From: Saccharospirillum alexandrii
GTDB taxonomy: Bacteria; Pseudomonadota; Gammaproteobacteria; Pseudomonadales; Natronospirillaceae
DNA length: 64,000 bases
Direction of reading: 5' to 3'
Assembly (NCBI RefSeq): GCF_004000275.1
Contig: NZ_RCIP01000002.1
Coordinates: 868,283-932,282, forward strand
The position numbers and the translations under genes are program-made. A model generated the notes under the pieces. That model did no database searches and was not told where the DNA came from. It saw nothing but the letters and a program-made list of their open reading frames with translations. Below are positions 1 through 9,102 of this stretch, piece by piece (position 1 is the first letter of the stretch; each line of letters begins with the position of its first letter).

Positions 1-201
1 CACCCGGTCACGTACATCACGGCTAACACTGACGTTCTGATGTTGCATGCCCTTGTGCATGGTCGACCGGGGCATATCCCCCAGCACCTTCAGTGTCTCG
101 GCCTCTGACAGATTGAACTCGCGCTTAAGGCTGCTCACTGCTTGCCAGAGTGCACGGAGCATAACAGCAGGGTCGATCTGACGTTCTTCAACGGCTGCCA
201 T
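1..201 (-). CDS. MbcA/ParS/Xre-type antitoxin, N-terminal part (runs off window)
   Basis: An ATG at 201-199 on the minus strand has GGAGG about 7 nt upstream, and the frame is open to the window edge (67 codons visible). The visible protein begins MAAVEERQID and has a helical segment followed by GDMPRSTMHKG, which resembles the Xre-like helix-turn-helix of the MbcA/ParS/Xre antitoxins that pair with RES-domain toxins. The C-terminal toxin-binding domain and any RES toxin gene would lie outside the window. The start is well supported; the family is a moderate-confidence call by eye and could be another small helix-turn-helix regulator. Confidence 0.45.
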   Translation of the reverse strand, partial: MAAVEERQIDPAVMLRALWQAVSSLKREFNLSEAETLKVLGDMPRSTMHKGMQHQNVSVSRDVRDRV

Positions 202-222
202 TGGAGACCTCCTTTCCTTGTC

Positions 223-250
223 TCTATATAGATTGATATCTCAATATAGA
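223..250. promoter_or_regulatory. Inverted repeat, probable operator of the antitoxin gene
   Basis: TCTATAT (223-229) and ATATAGA (244-250) form a 7-bp inverted repeat. Between them lies an imperfect inner palindrome (TTGATATCTCAA, 233-244). It sits 22 bp upstream of the antitoxin start, where an autoregulated antitoxin operator is expected. The sequence is AT-rich and could also hold the promoter. The role is inferred. Confidence 0.35.
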
Positions 251-902
251 CATTAATGGAGATACCCGCAACCCCTATCAACCTGCCTAACCCTTATAGC
301 CCAGTGATTCGGTAATGTGCCATCTCCTAGACGGGGATCAGAAATCAACAATGCTTACTCCTGCCCGGGCATCCTGAAGCTCGGCAACCTGGCTAGCGCT
401 CAATGACCATAACCTAGTCAATGAGGTACTTTCTTCATCCTGGCCCATAATCTCATTGGTCTCGAGGATTAAGGATTAAGTTGTCGATACCCTCGGGTGT
501 ATCCACGGATTTGTCATAGCCGGTCCACAGCCAATCGGTGAGCAGTTTCAGGTTCGATGGGTTACTGAGGCTCCCCCCTCGCTCTTATGACAGGTTGTAG
601 AAGCGGGGTAGCTCTTCTTGCGCATATCAATGACGACCACATCAGTCCAGAACAAACTCCCGCCAGTGATGCCCAGGTTCACCAATATAAAGACCCTGAA
701 AGGGCCAACCAAAATGCCCCATATCATCTACCACTTCTATTTAAAGTGGTTGTTGGGGGGGCCCGAGAACGAGGCTGGTTACGTTGGCCACTTTGGGGAT
801 GACCAAATGAAGCGACGCCTTCTACCTCTATATATTTTCATGTACATTCTAAGGGTGTTGTATTTTCACAAACATTGCGGAAAACAATAACGGGTATCAT
901 TT
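251..902. other. Non-coding or decayed stretch between two antitoxin genes
   Basis: No intact gene is convincing here. On the minus strand, about 345-570 translates as coding-like sequence only if one frameshift is allowed (NLKLLTDWLWTGYDKS, then EIMGQDEEST), which suggests a decayed gene of unknown identity. On the plus strand, about 725-885 is where a RelE/HigB toxin would normally precede the NadS-like antitoxin, but only short, frame-broken resemblance was seen. Confidence 0.3.
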
Positions 903-1181
903 ATGTTTAGTGAGCTAAAGGCTTCGCTTGAAGAAGCTGTCGCAATCAAAAACGGGAATAAGGCTGCATCCAGAGAATCCAGGTACGCCATGGTGGAGGT
1001 AAAATCGATTCGATTGCAGCTCGGCGCCTCCCAACAGGAATTTGCAACAGCACTCGGTATTGGCGTTGATACTCTCGAAAGCTGGGAGGTCAAAAGCAGA
1101 CATCCAACCGGGCTTTCCGCTAAGGTATTGGCAACCATACGGGATAATCCAGAATTTTATAGAGCACTCGCCTCACACTAA
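903..1181 (+). CDS. NadS/HigA-like helix-turn-helix antitoxin
   Basis: This 92-residue protein has the layout of NadS/HigA-2 antitoxins: a short N-terminal helix (MFSELKASLEEAV), a basic linker (about residues 18-28), then a Cro/C1-type helix-turn-helix (about 33-75) with QQEFATALGIGVDTLESWE and a PTGLSAKVLATI tail. Antitoxins of this type bind a RelE/HigB RNase toxin and repress their own operon. The toxin gene normally lies immediately upstream; here that region is degraded, so the antitoxin appears orphaned. Neither neighbour is co-directional within 400 bp. The family call is good; activity is unknown. Confidence 0.7.
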   Translation: MFSELKASLEEAVAIKNGNKAASRESRYAMVEVKSIRLQLGASQQEFATALGIGVDTLESWEVKSRHPTGLSAKVLATIRDNPEFYRALASH

Positions 1182-1386
1182 TGCAGGACTCAACCTGGTT
1201 ACACTCTAGAGCACTGATGAAAAGGTCTTGTGCTTCCTCTGACCTTAAAATCTATCGTGCGATGATGACTTGAACCAGGTTAAAAGGAATCACAGAGAGG
1301 CTAGGAAACCCCATCTGTTTTAAAAACGAGCCAAAGTACACGACCCCTACACTGGAATGACCAAATTCCTGTAACTATTGGTTGAT

Positions 1387-1572
1387 TTTTGATCAAAACC
1401 ACCCTCGCTGACTAGCCACACGCAACAACACGTGACTTTGGCTCGCAATCTGCTGGCCACTGCAAGTTGGCTCAATAGCAATTTCGGCAAATTGTTTTTC
1501 TAAAAAAACCACTGCTACAACAAAGAAAAATACGCAGAAAATTGCCTAATTGCAGAAAAACACGAATTAGGC
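1387..1572. repeat. Palindromes upstream of the large recombinase module
   Basis: Three structures lie in the 450-bp gap before 1629. There is a perfect 12-bp palindrome TTTTGATCAAAA at 1387-1398. The octamer GCAGAAAA occurs twice, at 1534-1541 and 1552-1559. A perfect 8-bp inverted repeat GCCTAATT/AATTAGGC lies at 1544-1551 and 1565-1572. They could be operators of the three-gene operon or recombinase-binding sites at the element end. No assignment is possible from sequence alone. Confidence 0.35.
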
Positions 1573-1628
1573 CGAACACACATCGCATGCGAACGTGGAT
1601 CATAACCCTACTCAACACTTAGGGGGAT

Positions 1629-2144
1629 ATGATGAAAATCAAAACGGTTAGGCACACTGCATTCAGAGTCTCAGACAAATTCGGGCGAGGGGAACTAGCA
1701 CTTCTTTCGAGTCGTGCGAGCATCACGCTGACAAATACGAAACTGCTTACCCATGAGCAAATAATGAACTATAACCGTCTGAATCCAATAATCGGATACC
1801 GTAGCTGCTCAAAGTCTTTTGTCTCGGTGGTCTATGGGTTTCAACAGCTTGAGCTTTTTGCCAGGCTGCCAGAAAAGGCAAACATTTCAGTACCCTACGT
1901 TGAAATAATGGAGCCGGCAAGGATCTGGAATTTCATAGAGATGGAGCTATTGCGAATCTCCCTGTCACAGGTCTCATCAAAGTCATATGGGGCAATGCTA
2001 AATTCCTATCTGTCATACGTTTTAAATCATGCAACCACCGAAAATAACTCATTTTACAAAAAGATCAATTTTGCTGAATTCGCAGGGATTGATCGACGTA
2101 AAGTTTCTCCCTCAGTTGACAAAGCAGTTTTCAGCTATAAATAA
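1629..2144 (+). CDS. Unrecognised protein, first gene of the recombinase module
   Basis: This 171-residue protein is not recognised. It has no signal peptide or membrane segment. It looks like a mixed alpha/beta domain with a helical C-terminal half (about 96-135, WNFIEMELLRISLSQ). The start at 1629 follows GGGGG with very short spacing; the ATG at 1632 fits equally well. It is 14 bp upstream of the 771-aa recombinase-like gene and on the same strand, so the three genes 1629-7650 form an apparent operon. Its constant position before two tyrosine recombinases suggests an accessory recombination or regulatory factor; that is inference from context only. Confidence 0.6.
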   Translation: MMKIKTVRHTAFRVSDKFGRGELALLSSRASITLTNTKLLTHEQIMNYNRLNPIIGYRSCSKSFVSVVYGFQQLELFARLPEKANISVPYVEIMEPARIWNFIEMELLRISLSQVSSKSYGAMLNSYLSYVLNHATTENNSFYKKINFAEFAGIDRRKVSPSVDKAVFSYK

Positions 2145-2158
2145 AGAGCACTGATGTT

Positions 2159-4474
2159 ATGATAAACGAAACACCAGAAAACACTATTTTAAAACTTCTT
2201 AACCCACCGGCTAAGGCAAAAGGGTCAACGCTGGTGGTTGAACTTCTGAAGACAATTCTTACGAACATTAAACTTGTAGTTAAACCCGATGACAATGAAA
2301 TTTCGGAACTTTCCGATAAAACTGAGTCTCTTGTTCGTGCGTGCGATAACATCCTCAATGACATTAAAGATGATACGTCGATACTCCGCGAAAACGCTAG
2401 TGCAGGTATTCCAAAAGTCACAGTAAATACTGTTTATGCTGAGCTCTATCGCATATCCCAAACGCCCGGAGAAATTAAGAGGCATATGCCCCTATTGGTA
2501 GCCGTAATTTCCTCAATACTAATCTCAAATACGATGGAAATAGGCGGACGAAAAATTCCGTCAGGTAATATTCAATCCTGCCTACGTGAAGTAAGACGAT
2601 TAGTTAAAAATCAGGCTAGTCTTACTGGTGACTCCAGGCTATCAATTTACAAATATATTGACAACGAAAGCCCAAATATCACGGGCATCCGAGTTGAACC
2701 CATTAGACGGCTATTAGGCATTTCGTTGAACCTGGAGCAGCCTCAATTTCGCAGTCGAGAGGACAAGCAGGGTGGCAACAACTCTAACAACGACGCTGAA
2801 TTACCCACCGAACTCAGTACCAATGACGGGTTTCCGGAAAAGGTTCGTCTTCAGCACACCCAATCGGTAAAACTGTCAAATACGCAGGTACAGCAGTTCA
2901 GCTCGTATGGGCTTCAGTTATCGGATAGTGTCACCGAGGTTAGCCATGTACGCAGCGAGACATTGATACCTCCTGCTTTATCATCAGAGCCACTCAGCAA
3001 TAGTCGGAACAGACGTAATATTGCAGCGGCTTTGCAGAGAACAAATCAATCCCTCTCTACTGACTGGAACAGACTCAACCAGTTTGACATAGCCATGCTG
3101 ATTAATTCAATACTGCCGGATGAGTCCTTGAGCAGTGAGGAGCGTAACGCCGATGCCTGCCTGTTGATTCTCTTATCGCTCCTGACAGGACGCCCGCATA
3201 CTGAAATCCTGATCACGCGTCTGTATACGAGTACGGAAGCAGTACCAGAGTCACTGAGCACAACGCCTATTGCACTATGCCCAAGCGGTGGATTCTGGCA
3301 AGGTCAGGCCGCTCTACCAAACCGCGAGCGACAGCTGAACCCTCAGTGGGAAACCAACCTAACCCCTACTACTGGTCAAGTGAGACTCCCAATGCCGCAG
3401 GTGATTAAACAAGCACTGGAAAAGTTCCACAGCGGTAGGTCTGGCTACCTATTTAAACAATCTGAACACCAAAATATCTCTGAATTGGCTAAGTCTCTAC
3501 TGACCGACCTGAATTATGAACACGGAACTCGATTAACAATGACCCGTATTCGACAAACTCTATTCCATGCATTGTCTAATGGCGGTGGTGACTCAGTTGA
3601 TGCGATGTTCATTACTGGACAAAAACCTTCGAATGGCCATCATGCTGGGGCATACTACTATAGCCCAAAAAACACCTTTCTTGCTGAACGCTACAAAACC
3701 GTTGTTAACGAAATTCTACGGGAAACTGATGCAGATCCGAACTGTACAGTATTTCGGCCAGACGCCTCTGTTACCATTGGCTCCCCCCTATCGCCAAGAA
3801 CTGATCGATTACCATTACTAGTCTCCGACTTAAAACTCAATATCAAAAGGTCTAAAAAAGAAATAGGCAGTGTTAAAGGGTTATATGATCTACATAATGC
3901 ATACACACTGTATACAGTTTTTCTAATCTCATTTGCGACAGGTTACCGCGCTGTGGTTTCACCTATGTCTCGGGATAGCGACTTGAATCGTGAGTCCGGT
4001 GTTATTGTTATTGCTGACAAAATTGGAAATGATCTCAATCACGCGCGTATTGTACCAGTACCAGATGCCGTTCTTGTTCAACTGGAACACTATGAAAAGC
4101 ATCGAGGGCGAATGAGAACAATTCTTAACTTGTACCATTCCATCGATATTCCAATTCAAAGGCTGTTTTTTGTGGCCAAGAAGAATAAAACTCTAATCAG
4201 TGTGCCCGTTCGGCCTGAACAAATTGCGAAATATGCTAGTGAGTTCTTTGACCTTCCTATCAACATAAACCGCCATTTCTTACGTGGAGCACTTAAGGAA
4301 ATGGGCGTCCATGGCGAAATTGTAGATGCATATCTCGGCCACTGGAACATTGGACAGGAACCCGTCAGCAAATATTCAACGTTTAGACCCACTGAGTACA
4401 AGGGAACCCTTCTCCCAGCACTTAATCTACTGATGTCAAAAATCGGTTTTACACCGCTACGAGGGCTGGTATGA
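2159..4474 (+). CDS. Large tyrosine-recombinase-like protein, possibly with two catalytic-type domains
   Basis: This 771-residue protein has a helical N-terminus of about 200 residues and a low-complexity linker. The C-terminal domain carries recognisable tyrosine-recombinase signatures: TGYR near 595, HFLR near 704 (HxxR), LGHW near 726 and the probable nucleophile in SKYSTF near 739. A second set of similar-looking words lies in the middle: LTGRPHTEI near 350, RIRQTL near 460, and ITGQ followed by HHAGAYYYS near 490-500. This may be a degenerate second recombinase fold in the same chain. The stop overlaps the next gene's start (ATGA). Known tyrosine recombinases are usually 300-450 aa, so the size is unusual. 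Confidence 0.75.
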   Translation: MINETPENTILKLLNPPAKAKGSTLVVELLKTILTNIKLVVKPDDNEISELSDKTESLVRACDNILNDIKDDTSILRENASAGIPKVTVNTVYAELYRISQTPGEIKRHMPLLVAVISSILISNTMEIGGRKIPSGNIQSCLREVRRLVKNQASLTGDSRLSIYKYIDNESPNITGIRVEPIRRLLGISLNLEQPQFRSREDKQGGNNSNNDAELPTELSTNDGFPEKVRLQHTQSVKLSNTQVQQFSSYGLQLSDSVTEVSHVRSETLIPPALSSEPLSNSRNRRNIAAALQRTNQSLSTDWNRLNQFDIAMLINSILPDESLSSEERNADACLLILLSLLTGRPHTEILITRLYTSTEAVPESLSTTPIALCPSGGFWQGQAALPNRERQLNPQWETNLTPTTGQVRLPMPQVIKQALEKFHSGRSGYLFKQSEHQNISELAKSLLTDLNYEHGTRLTMTRIRQTLFHALSNGGGDSVDAMFITGQKPSNGHHAGAYYYSPKNTFLAERYKTVVNEILRETDADPNCTVFRPDASVTIGSPLSPRTDRLPLLVSDLKLNIKRSKKEIGSVKGLYDLHNAYTLYTVFLISFATGYRAVVSPMSRDSDLNRESGVIVIADKIGNDLNHARIVPVPDAVLVQLEHYEKHRGRMRTILNLYHSIDIPIQRLFFVAKKNKTLISVPVRPEQIAKYASEFFDLPININRHFLRGALKEMGVHGEIVDAYLGHWNIGQEPVSKYSTFRPTEYKGTLLPALNLLMSKIGFTPLRGLV

Positions 4475-7400
4475 GCAATCCAGCTTTAAAGCCTGATAGC
4501 TTCCATGGCGACGAACTCCGCACGCATAATAGAACTCAGATAGCTCAACGTGAACGCCAAAGAATTGACGAGCTATTATCAACGGATTTTCATGAATTCT
4601 CTACCGGATCTATAGTTCCAAGAGTAGATACCGAATTCATCAATACGATGTTTGGCAACATTGTTGGCGAGCAAAGCACTCGGCATCATACTCTGCGCCA
4701 TAACCACCTGGTTAAGCGCATCAACGAAATTTCAATGAAATTCAATTATGAAGCTGACAATTTCAGACCTATTCAAACGCTCGGATCCGAATCGACATTA
4801 CATACTCCTAAACGTTTTATAAATATGGAGTTAGGGCAAGAAGTTGAGCAATTATTTTGGCTAGATCTCAATCAGAAAGTATGCGAATCCAATTTTGATC
4901 AATTTGAACATGATACACAAAGACTGATATTTTCTATTGTATGGTTTGGTGGGATCTGCTCCATTCAACGGCTGACCTCAATCCTCAAGGTAATACCATT
5001 AGGCGCTTACCAGTATAACGACTTAGTTTGGCTGGAAACCAATGGTTCCAATGGGCTATGGCGATACCTGCCCGACCCGGTCACTCTCAAATTACTGGAG
5101 CGCTGGTACAAAGATCATGGCAAGCGATCAATTTCAATGTGTGAGAGTCCATCACTGACCACCTATCTTAGGAATATTGAATTTCCACATCGAATGACTA
5201 TCAGGCAGATAATGGAAGCGGCGGAAACACGATTGTCGACTGACGTCGAAGGCCTGATTCCATATTTACTTCGACAGGTGGACTCTACCACCTCTCTCTC
5301 CCAGGAATCTTGGTTGCGGCTACTAACCAAAAAACAACCTAAAGTAAACAGTGATCTACAACTACTAGCACCCGAAGTGCCTGCCGTCACGAGCATTAGA
5401 CCGTCACAAAACGGGTCAATTTCCGTTGCGTTAACTGCATCAAAACGGCTTCGAGAAATAGTTCAGGACAGTTATCAATCCAGTGGATATCAGCGTACGT
5501 TGAGAATGATCTCTGCGATACAGAGTTTAAGTGGTAAAGAATCGTTACCGACAATCATGATTGCGTTATGTTGCTGGACTGAGAAATTGCTTAAATACGG
5601 CGGAAACAGGAAGGATAAGCTCCAGCCTTCGAGCATCCTCCGGTACCTAAATACGATAAGTACTCCACTGATCGAGCAACTGTGGGATATTGAAAATTTA
5701 CTAGATTTGGATCCAGAGGAATGGGAATCCTGCTACAGCAATATCATCGGCAATGCGATATCTGGCAACCAGTCATCTGACCGCTCAGACCGATTGCAGG
5801 AGTTTCATGATTTTCTGGTAGGGGCTATCGGTGCTCCCAGGATTCAACTAGCTAGTAATGGTACCGCAAGAGCCGTTGATGCAGATATAATCACTCCTGC
5901 GGAATTTCGCCGTACATTGAATCTAATTCAACACCAATTAACTGACGAAAGACTCGTCAAAACTCGACAGTTAGTGCTGATTCTGGGCTATCGCTGTGGT
6001 TTGAGGCGTACAGAAATTGCCAAATTGCAGGTTAGGGACATACAGGGTCTGGTGAGACCAAAACTGTCCAAGCCCATGTTGCTGATCCGCCCAAACTCAA
6101 TGGGAAACCCCACGAGTAGCAATCTAAAGTCCCACCGAGCAAGGCGTCAATTGCCTTTACATACGCTATTAACCAGCGACGAGCTTGATCAACTCAGCAG
6201 CTGGGTTATACAACGCCAACACGAAGCCTGCGCTGATGACGTAAACCTGAGAATCCCGTTGTTTTCGAGAAACCGATTTACGGACGAATTGATCACGGAT
6301 TACCAGGTATTTTCTCCGATCACCAAAGCGATCCAATCGGTTTCTAACTGTAATGATCTCAGGTTTCACCACCTCAGGCATTCCTGCATTTCCATCCTCG
6401 GGCTAAGATTTCTCGACTCCGAGTCCTCACCAACTATTCCTGAGGAATGGGCCTGTGACGATGACGGGAAAATTGCCCTACCCCACTGGGGTCGCGATTT
6501 GTACGCTGTTTGCGAGGGTGTTCCAGACGGACATTTGACTCGCCAGAGAATCAGGTTACTCAGCCTGATTGCTGGTCATGCCTCTCCTGGGCAGACCATA
6601 TTCAGTTATAGTCACCTGCTCGATTACGCTTCTTATTGCCGGATAAAAAGCACCCATACCAAGCCACTGTCCAGCGACAACCAAGCGGCACTCCTCGGGG
6701 TTACTCCAGAGAGCCTGCGCGTTCGTCGTAGTCGTAACAAGTTATCAGGACCCACTACATCGGCGAAGTTATCTGCAAAGTTCCCACCTCGTTGGCCACC
6801 AGGCATTCGAAGAAAGCTCATCGGTCTTAAGATCGCACCGCTTATAAAGAACAATCCAGTATCCGCAGGGCCTGCTGTCAATGAGCAGCATCTGAGTGCA
6901 TTAGCTATCTATCACATCCTCTATCGTATCGTTAGACTACAACATCAAGGTATTGAAACGGGGATCGCTATTGATCAGTCAGCTGAGCACTATGAATTGA
7001 GTCCCGAATTGGTTGAAGGGCTCTATACAGAGAGCTTGATCCTTATGCAGTCACCAAAACACAGAGGACGCTCAACAGGCTACTCAGAGGATGGTAGGCG
7101 GTCAGTAGATACGGTCAGATTCAAGAAAACTAAAGGCGGTCAGAAGCGTCCAGAGCTACCCTGTTGTCCTGCACCACCTACAAAACAAAGCGCCCTACCG
7201 CTGATCGAATACTGGTACGAGAAGTTAGTTAATTGGTATGGCTCGCAACCCGACCTAGCTTATAGAGCCCTTTTCGCTTTCGATAAATCCGCTCAACGTA
7301 GCCATACCCAAATAAGATTCAGGACCTTAAGGAAAACGAAGCGCTACAGGGTTTTGATTGATATTCTGGATCTAAGTAGTCAAGTGACTGTTAAAGTCAA

Positions 7401-7650
7401 GCCTTCGTCAGAGCCCCATTCAGAGGCTTCACTTATACGCTACTGGTCGCAGCAATTAAGCGTTAACTTGGATCAGGTTATAATTCTTAAGGGCCGCGAG
7501 CCTGCCGGCAATAGAAACCCAATGGGCGTTGCTCATATTGTGGTTAACCCGGTTGAGGAATTTGGGAAAGCAGCATTACAAACGACCTTGAGCGGAATAC
7601 GTTTTGCAGTTTTTATGGCGCTTGTAACAATTAAGCAAAAGCGTAAATAA
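4471..7650 (+). CDS. Very large tyrosine recombinase/integrase
   Basis: This 1059-residue protein has a phage-integrase catalytic domain in its middle: LGYRCGLRRTEI near 510 (catalytic Arg), HHLRHS near 632 (HxxR) and AGHASPGQTIFSYSH near 700-712 (His and candidate Tyr). About 500 residues precede this domain, and a basic C-terminal part of about 340 residues follows, for which I recognise no family. It begins four bases inside the end of the 771-aa gene, so the two are translationally coupled. It probably makes the strand exchanges that move the element carrying this operon. What the element carries, and its ends, are not evident. Confidence 0.8.
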   Translation: MSNPALKPDSFHGDELRTHNRTQIAQRERQRIDELLSTDFHEFSTGSIVPRVDTEFINTMFGNIVGEQSTRHHTLRHNHLVKRINEISMKFNYEADNFRPIQTLGSESTLHTPKRFINMELGQEVEQLFWLDLNQKVCESNFDQFEHDTQRLIFSIVWFGGICSIQRLTSILKVIPLGAYQYNDLVWLETNGSNGLWRYLPDPVTLKLLERWYKDHGKRSISMCESPSLTTYLRNIEFPHRMTIRQIMEAAETRLSTDVEGLIPYLLRQVDSTTSLSQESWLRLLTKKQPKVNSDLQLLAPEVPAVTSIRPSQNGSISVALTASKRLREIVQDSYQSSGYQRTLRMISAIQSLSGKESLPTIMIALCCWTEKLLKYGGNRKDKLQPSSILRYLNTISTPLIEQLWDIENLLDLDPEEWESCYSNIIGNAISGNQSSDRSDRLQEFHDFLVGAIGAPRIQLASNGTARAVDADIITPAEFRRTLNLIQHQLTDERLVKTRQLVLILGYRCGLRRTEIAKLQVRDIQGLVRPKLSKPMLLIRPNSMGNPTSSNLKSHRARRQLPLHTLLTSDELDQLSSWVIQRQHEACADDVNLRIPLFSRNRFTDELITDYQVFSPITKAIQSVSNCNDLRFHHLRHSCISILGLRFLDSESSPTIPEEWACDDDGKIALPHWGRDLYAVCEGVPDGHLTRQRIRLLSLIAGHASPGQTIFSYSHLLDYASYCRIKSTHTKPLSSDNQAALLGVTPESLRVRRSRNKLSGPTTSAKLSAKFPPRWPPGIRRKLIGLKIAPLIKNNPVSAGPAVNEQHLSALAIYHILYRIVRLQHQGIETGIAIDQSAEHYELSPELVEGLYTESLILMQSPKHRGRSTGYSEDGRRSVDTVRFKKTKGGQKRPELPCCPAPPTKQSALPLIEYWYEKLVNWYGSQPDLAYRALFAFDKSAQRSHTQIRFRTLRKTKRYRVLIDILDLSSQVTVKVKPSSEPHSEASLIRYWSQQLSVNLDQVIILKGREPAGNRNPMGVAHIVVNPVEEFGKAALQTTLSGIRFAVFMALVTIKQKRK

Positions 7651-7712
7651 ATTTCAAGCCTATTCCAACTGGGCGAATTAACTGCAATTTCATATATAGA
7701 TCTGAGTTTAAT

Positions 7713-7753
7713 GCAGGAGCTACGCCACTTTAGTAGTTCCTGCCCTATTTTTT
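7713..7753 (+). terminator. Rho-independent terminator of the recombinase operon
   Basis: GCAGGAGCTAC (7713-7723) pairs with GTAGTTCCTGC (7733-7743) with a single G-T wobble, leaving a 9-nt loop. A T-rich tract follows (7746-7753). It is 62 bp past the stop of the 1059-aa gene. Confidence 0.8.
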
Positions 7754-7826
7754 CCTAAATGAGTACGTTCGTAGTCAGAGATGACCCACTGTTAAATCAC
7801 GCCTAGTTCAGTGGAAAATACTGGGT

Positions 7827-8117
7827 TTATTCGTCATTATCTACCAACCATCCATCGATAGCCTCCCATGCATAGACAAACGCAAACACTGGAGTAATAA
7901 CAGCATGCCATAACAATTGCTCGGCCGACCACCTCGTTGAAAAGTCACGTGCGATGCAGGACATTCCTAAAATATTCCCACCCATCCACAGCAAGAAGAA
8001 TGATACATCCGCTTGAGTAGGACTAAATAATGATAGAGGGATCAACCAGGCGGATGACAATATCAAAATCAGCGATGGGTTAATGAAGTTGTAAGTCATT
8101 TTCAATAGTGTTGTCAT
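7827..8117 (-). CDS. Small inner-membrane protein, unknown function
   Basis: This 96-residue protein has about three predicted membrane segments: residues 13-31 (SLILILSSAWLIPLSLF), 38-55 and 69-88. The C-terminus is acidic (WLVDNDE). GAGG lies 8 nt upstream of the ATG, supporting the start. It stands alone on the minus strand, convergent with the recombinase operon terminator. I do not recognise a family, and the sequence gives no catalytic or metal-binding motif. Confidence 0.6.
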   Translation of the reverse strand: MTTLLKMTYNFINPSLILILSSAWLIPLSLFSPTQADVSFFLLWMGGNILGMSCIARDFSTRWSAEQLLWHAVITPVFAFVYAWEAIDGWLVDNDE

Positions 8118-8323
8118 GTCATTTTCCTCAAGTAACGGTATGAGGTTTTACAGTACAACAGATTGGCATCCTGGCAAGCGCTCCAAAGCCACATTCTAAA
8201 AAGCGAAGTGCAGCCTAAACTAAACACCGCGTACTGCGGGTAATGGCTAAATTAGTTAAGTCAAAGCGTCTAATAAGATGGCATCATGGCTGGCGAGTAG
8301 CGGATACCTAGACTAGTGCACTG

Positions 8324-8542
8324 TCATTCTTTATCGACTGGGAACAAAACATGGTTCTTAACAAAGAACTCCTCCAGTGTATCAGCCGATTTAGCAGGTC
8401 CTTCGACATCAAAATGATTGACTATACCCTCGGTTATGTAACGCTTGATAAGCTGCTCCTGCGTTAAACCTAGCTCATTTGCTGCCTTCTCAATCAAGCT
8501 TGGCAAGGTTTCTCTATCGTCGAAAGCAATGTGATATTCCAT
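8324..8542 (-). CDS. Small protein with a ribbon-helix-helix-like pattern, unknown
   Basis: From the ATG at 8542 the product is 72 residues: a strand-like segment (EYHIAFDD) followed by two helices (LPSLIEKAANELG and QEQLIKRYITEGI). This resembles the ribbon-helix-helix fold of CopG/Arc-type DNA-binding proteins. The frame stays open upstream to about 8686, with an ATG at 8593 directly behind GGAG, so the true start is uncertain. No toxin partner is visible. A possible DNA target is the palindrome array at 9103-9229, although an IS3 relic lies between; that link is speculative. Confidence 0.4.
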   Translation of the reverse strand: MEYHIAFDDRETLPSLIEKAANELGLTQEQLIKRYITEGIVNHFDVEGPAKSADTLEEFFVKNHVLFPVDKE

Positions 8543-8742
8543 AGTACGATTCGCTTCTCTCTTTTGGTGAACTCTGACGGCTGTACGAATCATCTCCAAC
8601 CGTTTACTACGACCTTTAAAAAAAACGACTGCCTTATCAGCTGTGCGCCGCACCTTACCTGCTGCGGCTACGCTACTCTGTAGCAACCACCTTCGAAATA
8701 TACCGCTCTTTATTTTTTATCATTCAGCCAATGCACTTAAGA

Positions 8743-8993
8743 CTAGTAAACATTGGTAATCCCCACTTTTACGAAGAAGGCCACTTGCAGAGCGTAGGCA
8801 ACCGCGACCAGTTTCTGTTGTGGGGTAATGCCCCAGAGTGCCATGTTGGGTCGTTCGTTATTATAAGCCCAAAGCCACTGGGTTGCATGTTCCTGTACCT
8901 CGTCGATGGAGTCGAACAGATAATGGGCTAGCCAGTCATATCGCACGGCTCGGTTGTAACGCCCGATATACACATTCTGTTGAGGATTGCCTG
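8743..8993 (-). pseudogene. IS3-family transposase C-terminal remnant
   Basis: The minus-strand translation contains GNPQQNVYIGRYNRAVRYDW, then LFDSIDEVQEHATQWLW, YNNERPNMAL and GITPQQKL. This is the end of an IS3-family OrfB DDE transposase, including the region after the last catalytic Glu. Similarity stops upstream of 8993 with an in-frame stop, and downstream after QKL. No inverted repeats or OrfA remain, so it is a dead fragment. Confidence 0.75.
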
Positions 8994-9102
8994 GTTAGTT
9001 AAAGACCTAAGCAATGCACTGCACTTCACTGCTTGTTAGCCCAGGTAGCGAGTGCACCACAGATGTATTCTATATCATTGTAAAAACTGGTACATGTATT
9101 CC

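Noticed and set aside
587-890. Two overlapping plus-strand frames (71 and 90 codons) as a HigB-type toxin
   Set aside because: Only scattered, frame-shifted resemblance; no ribosome site; neither frame has the toxin's conserved order.
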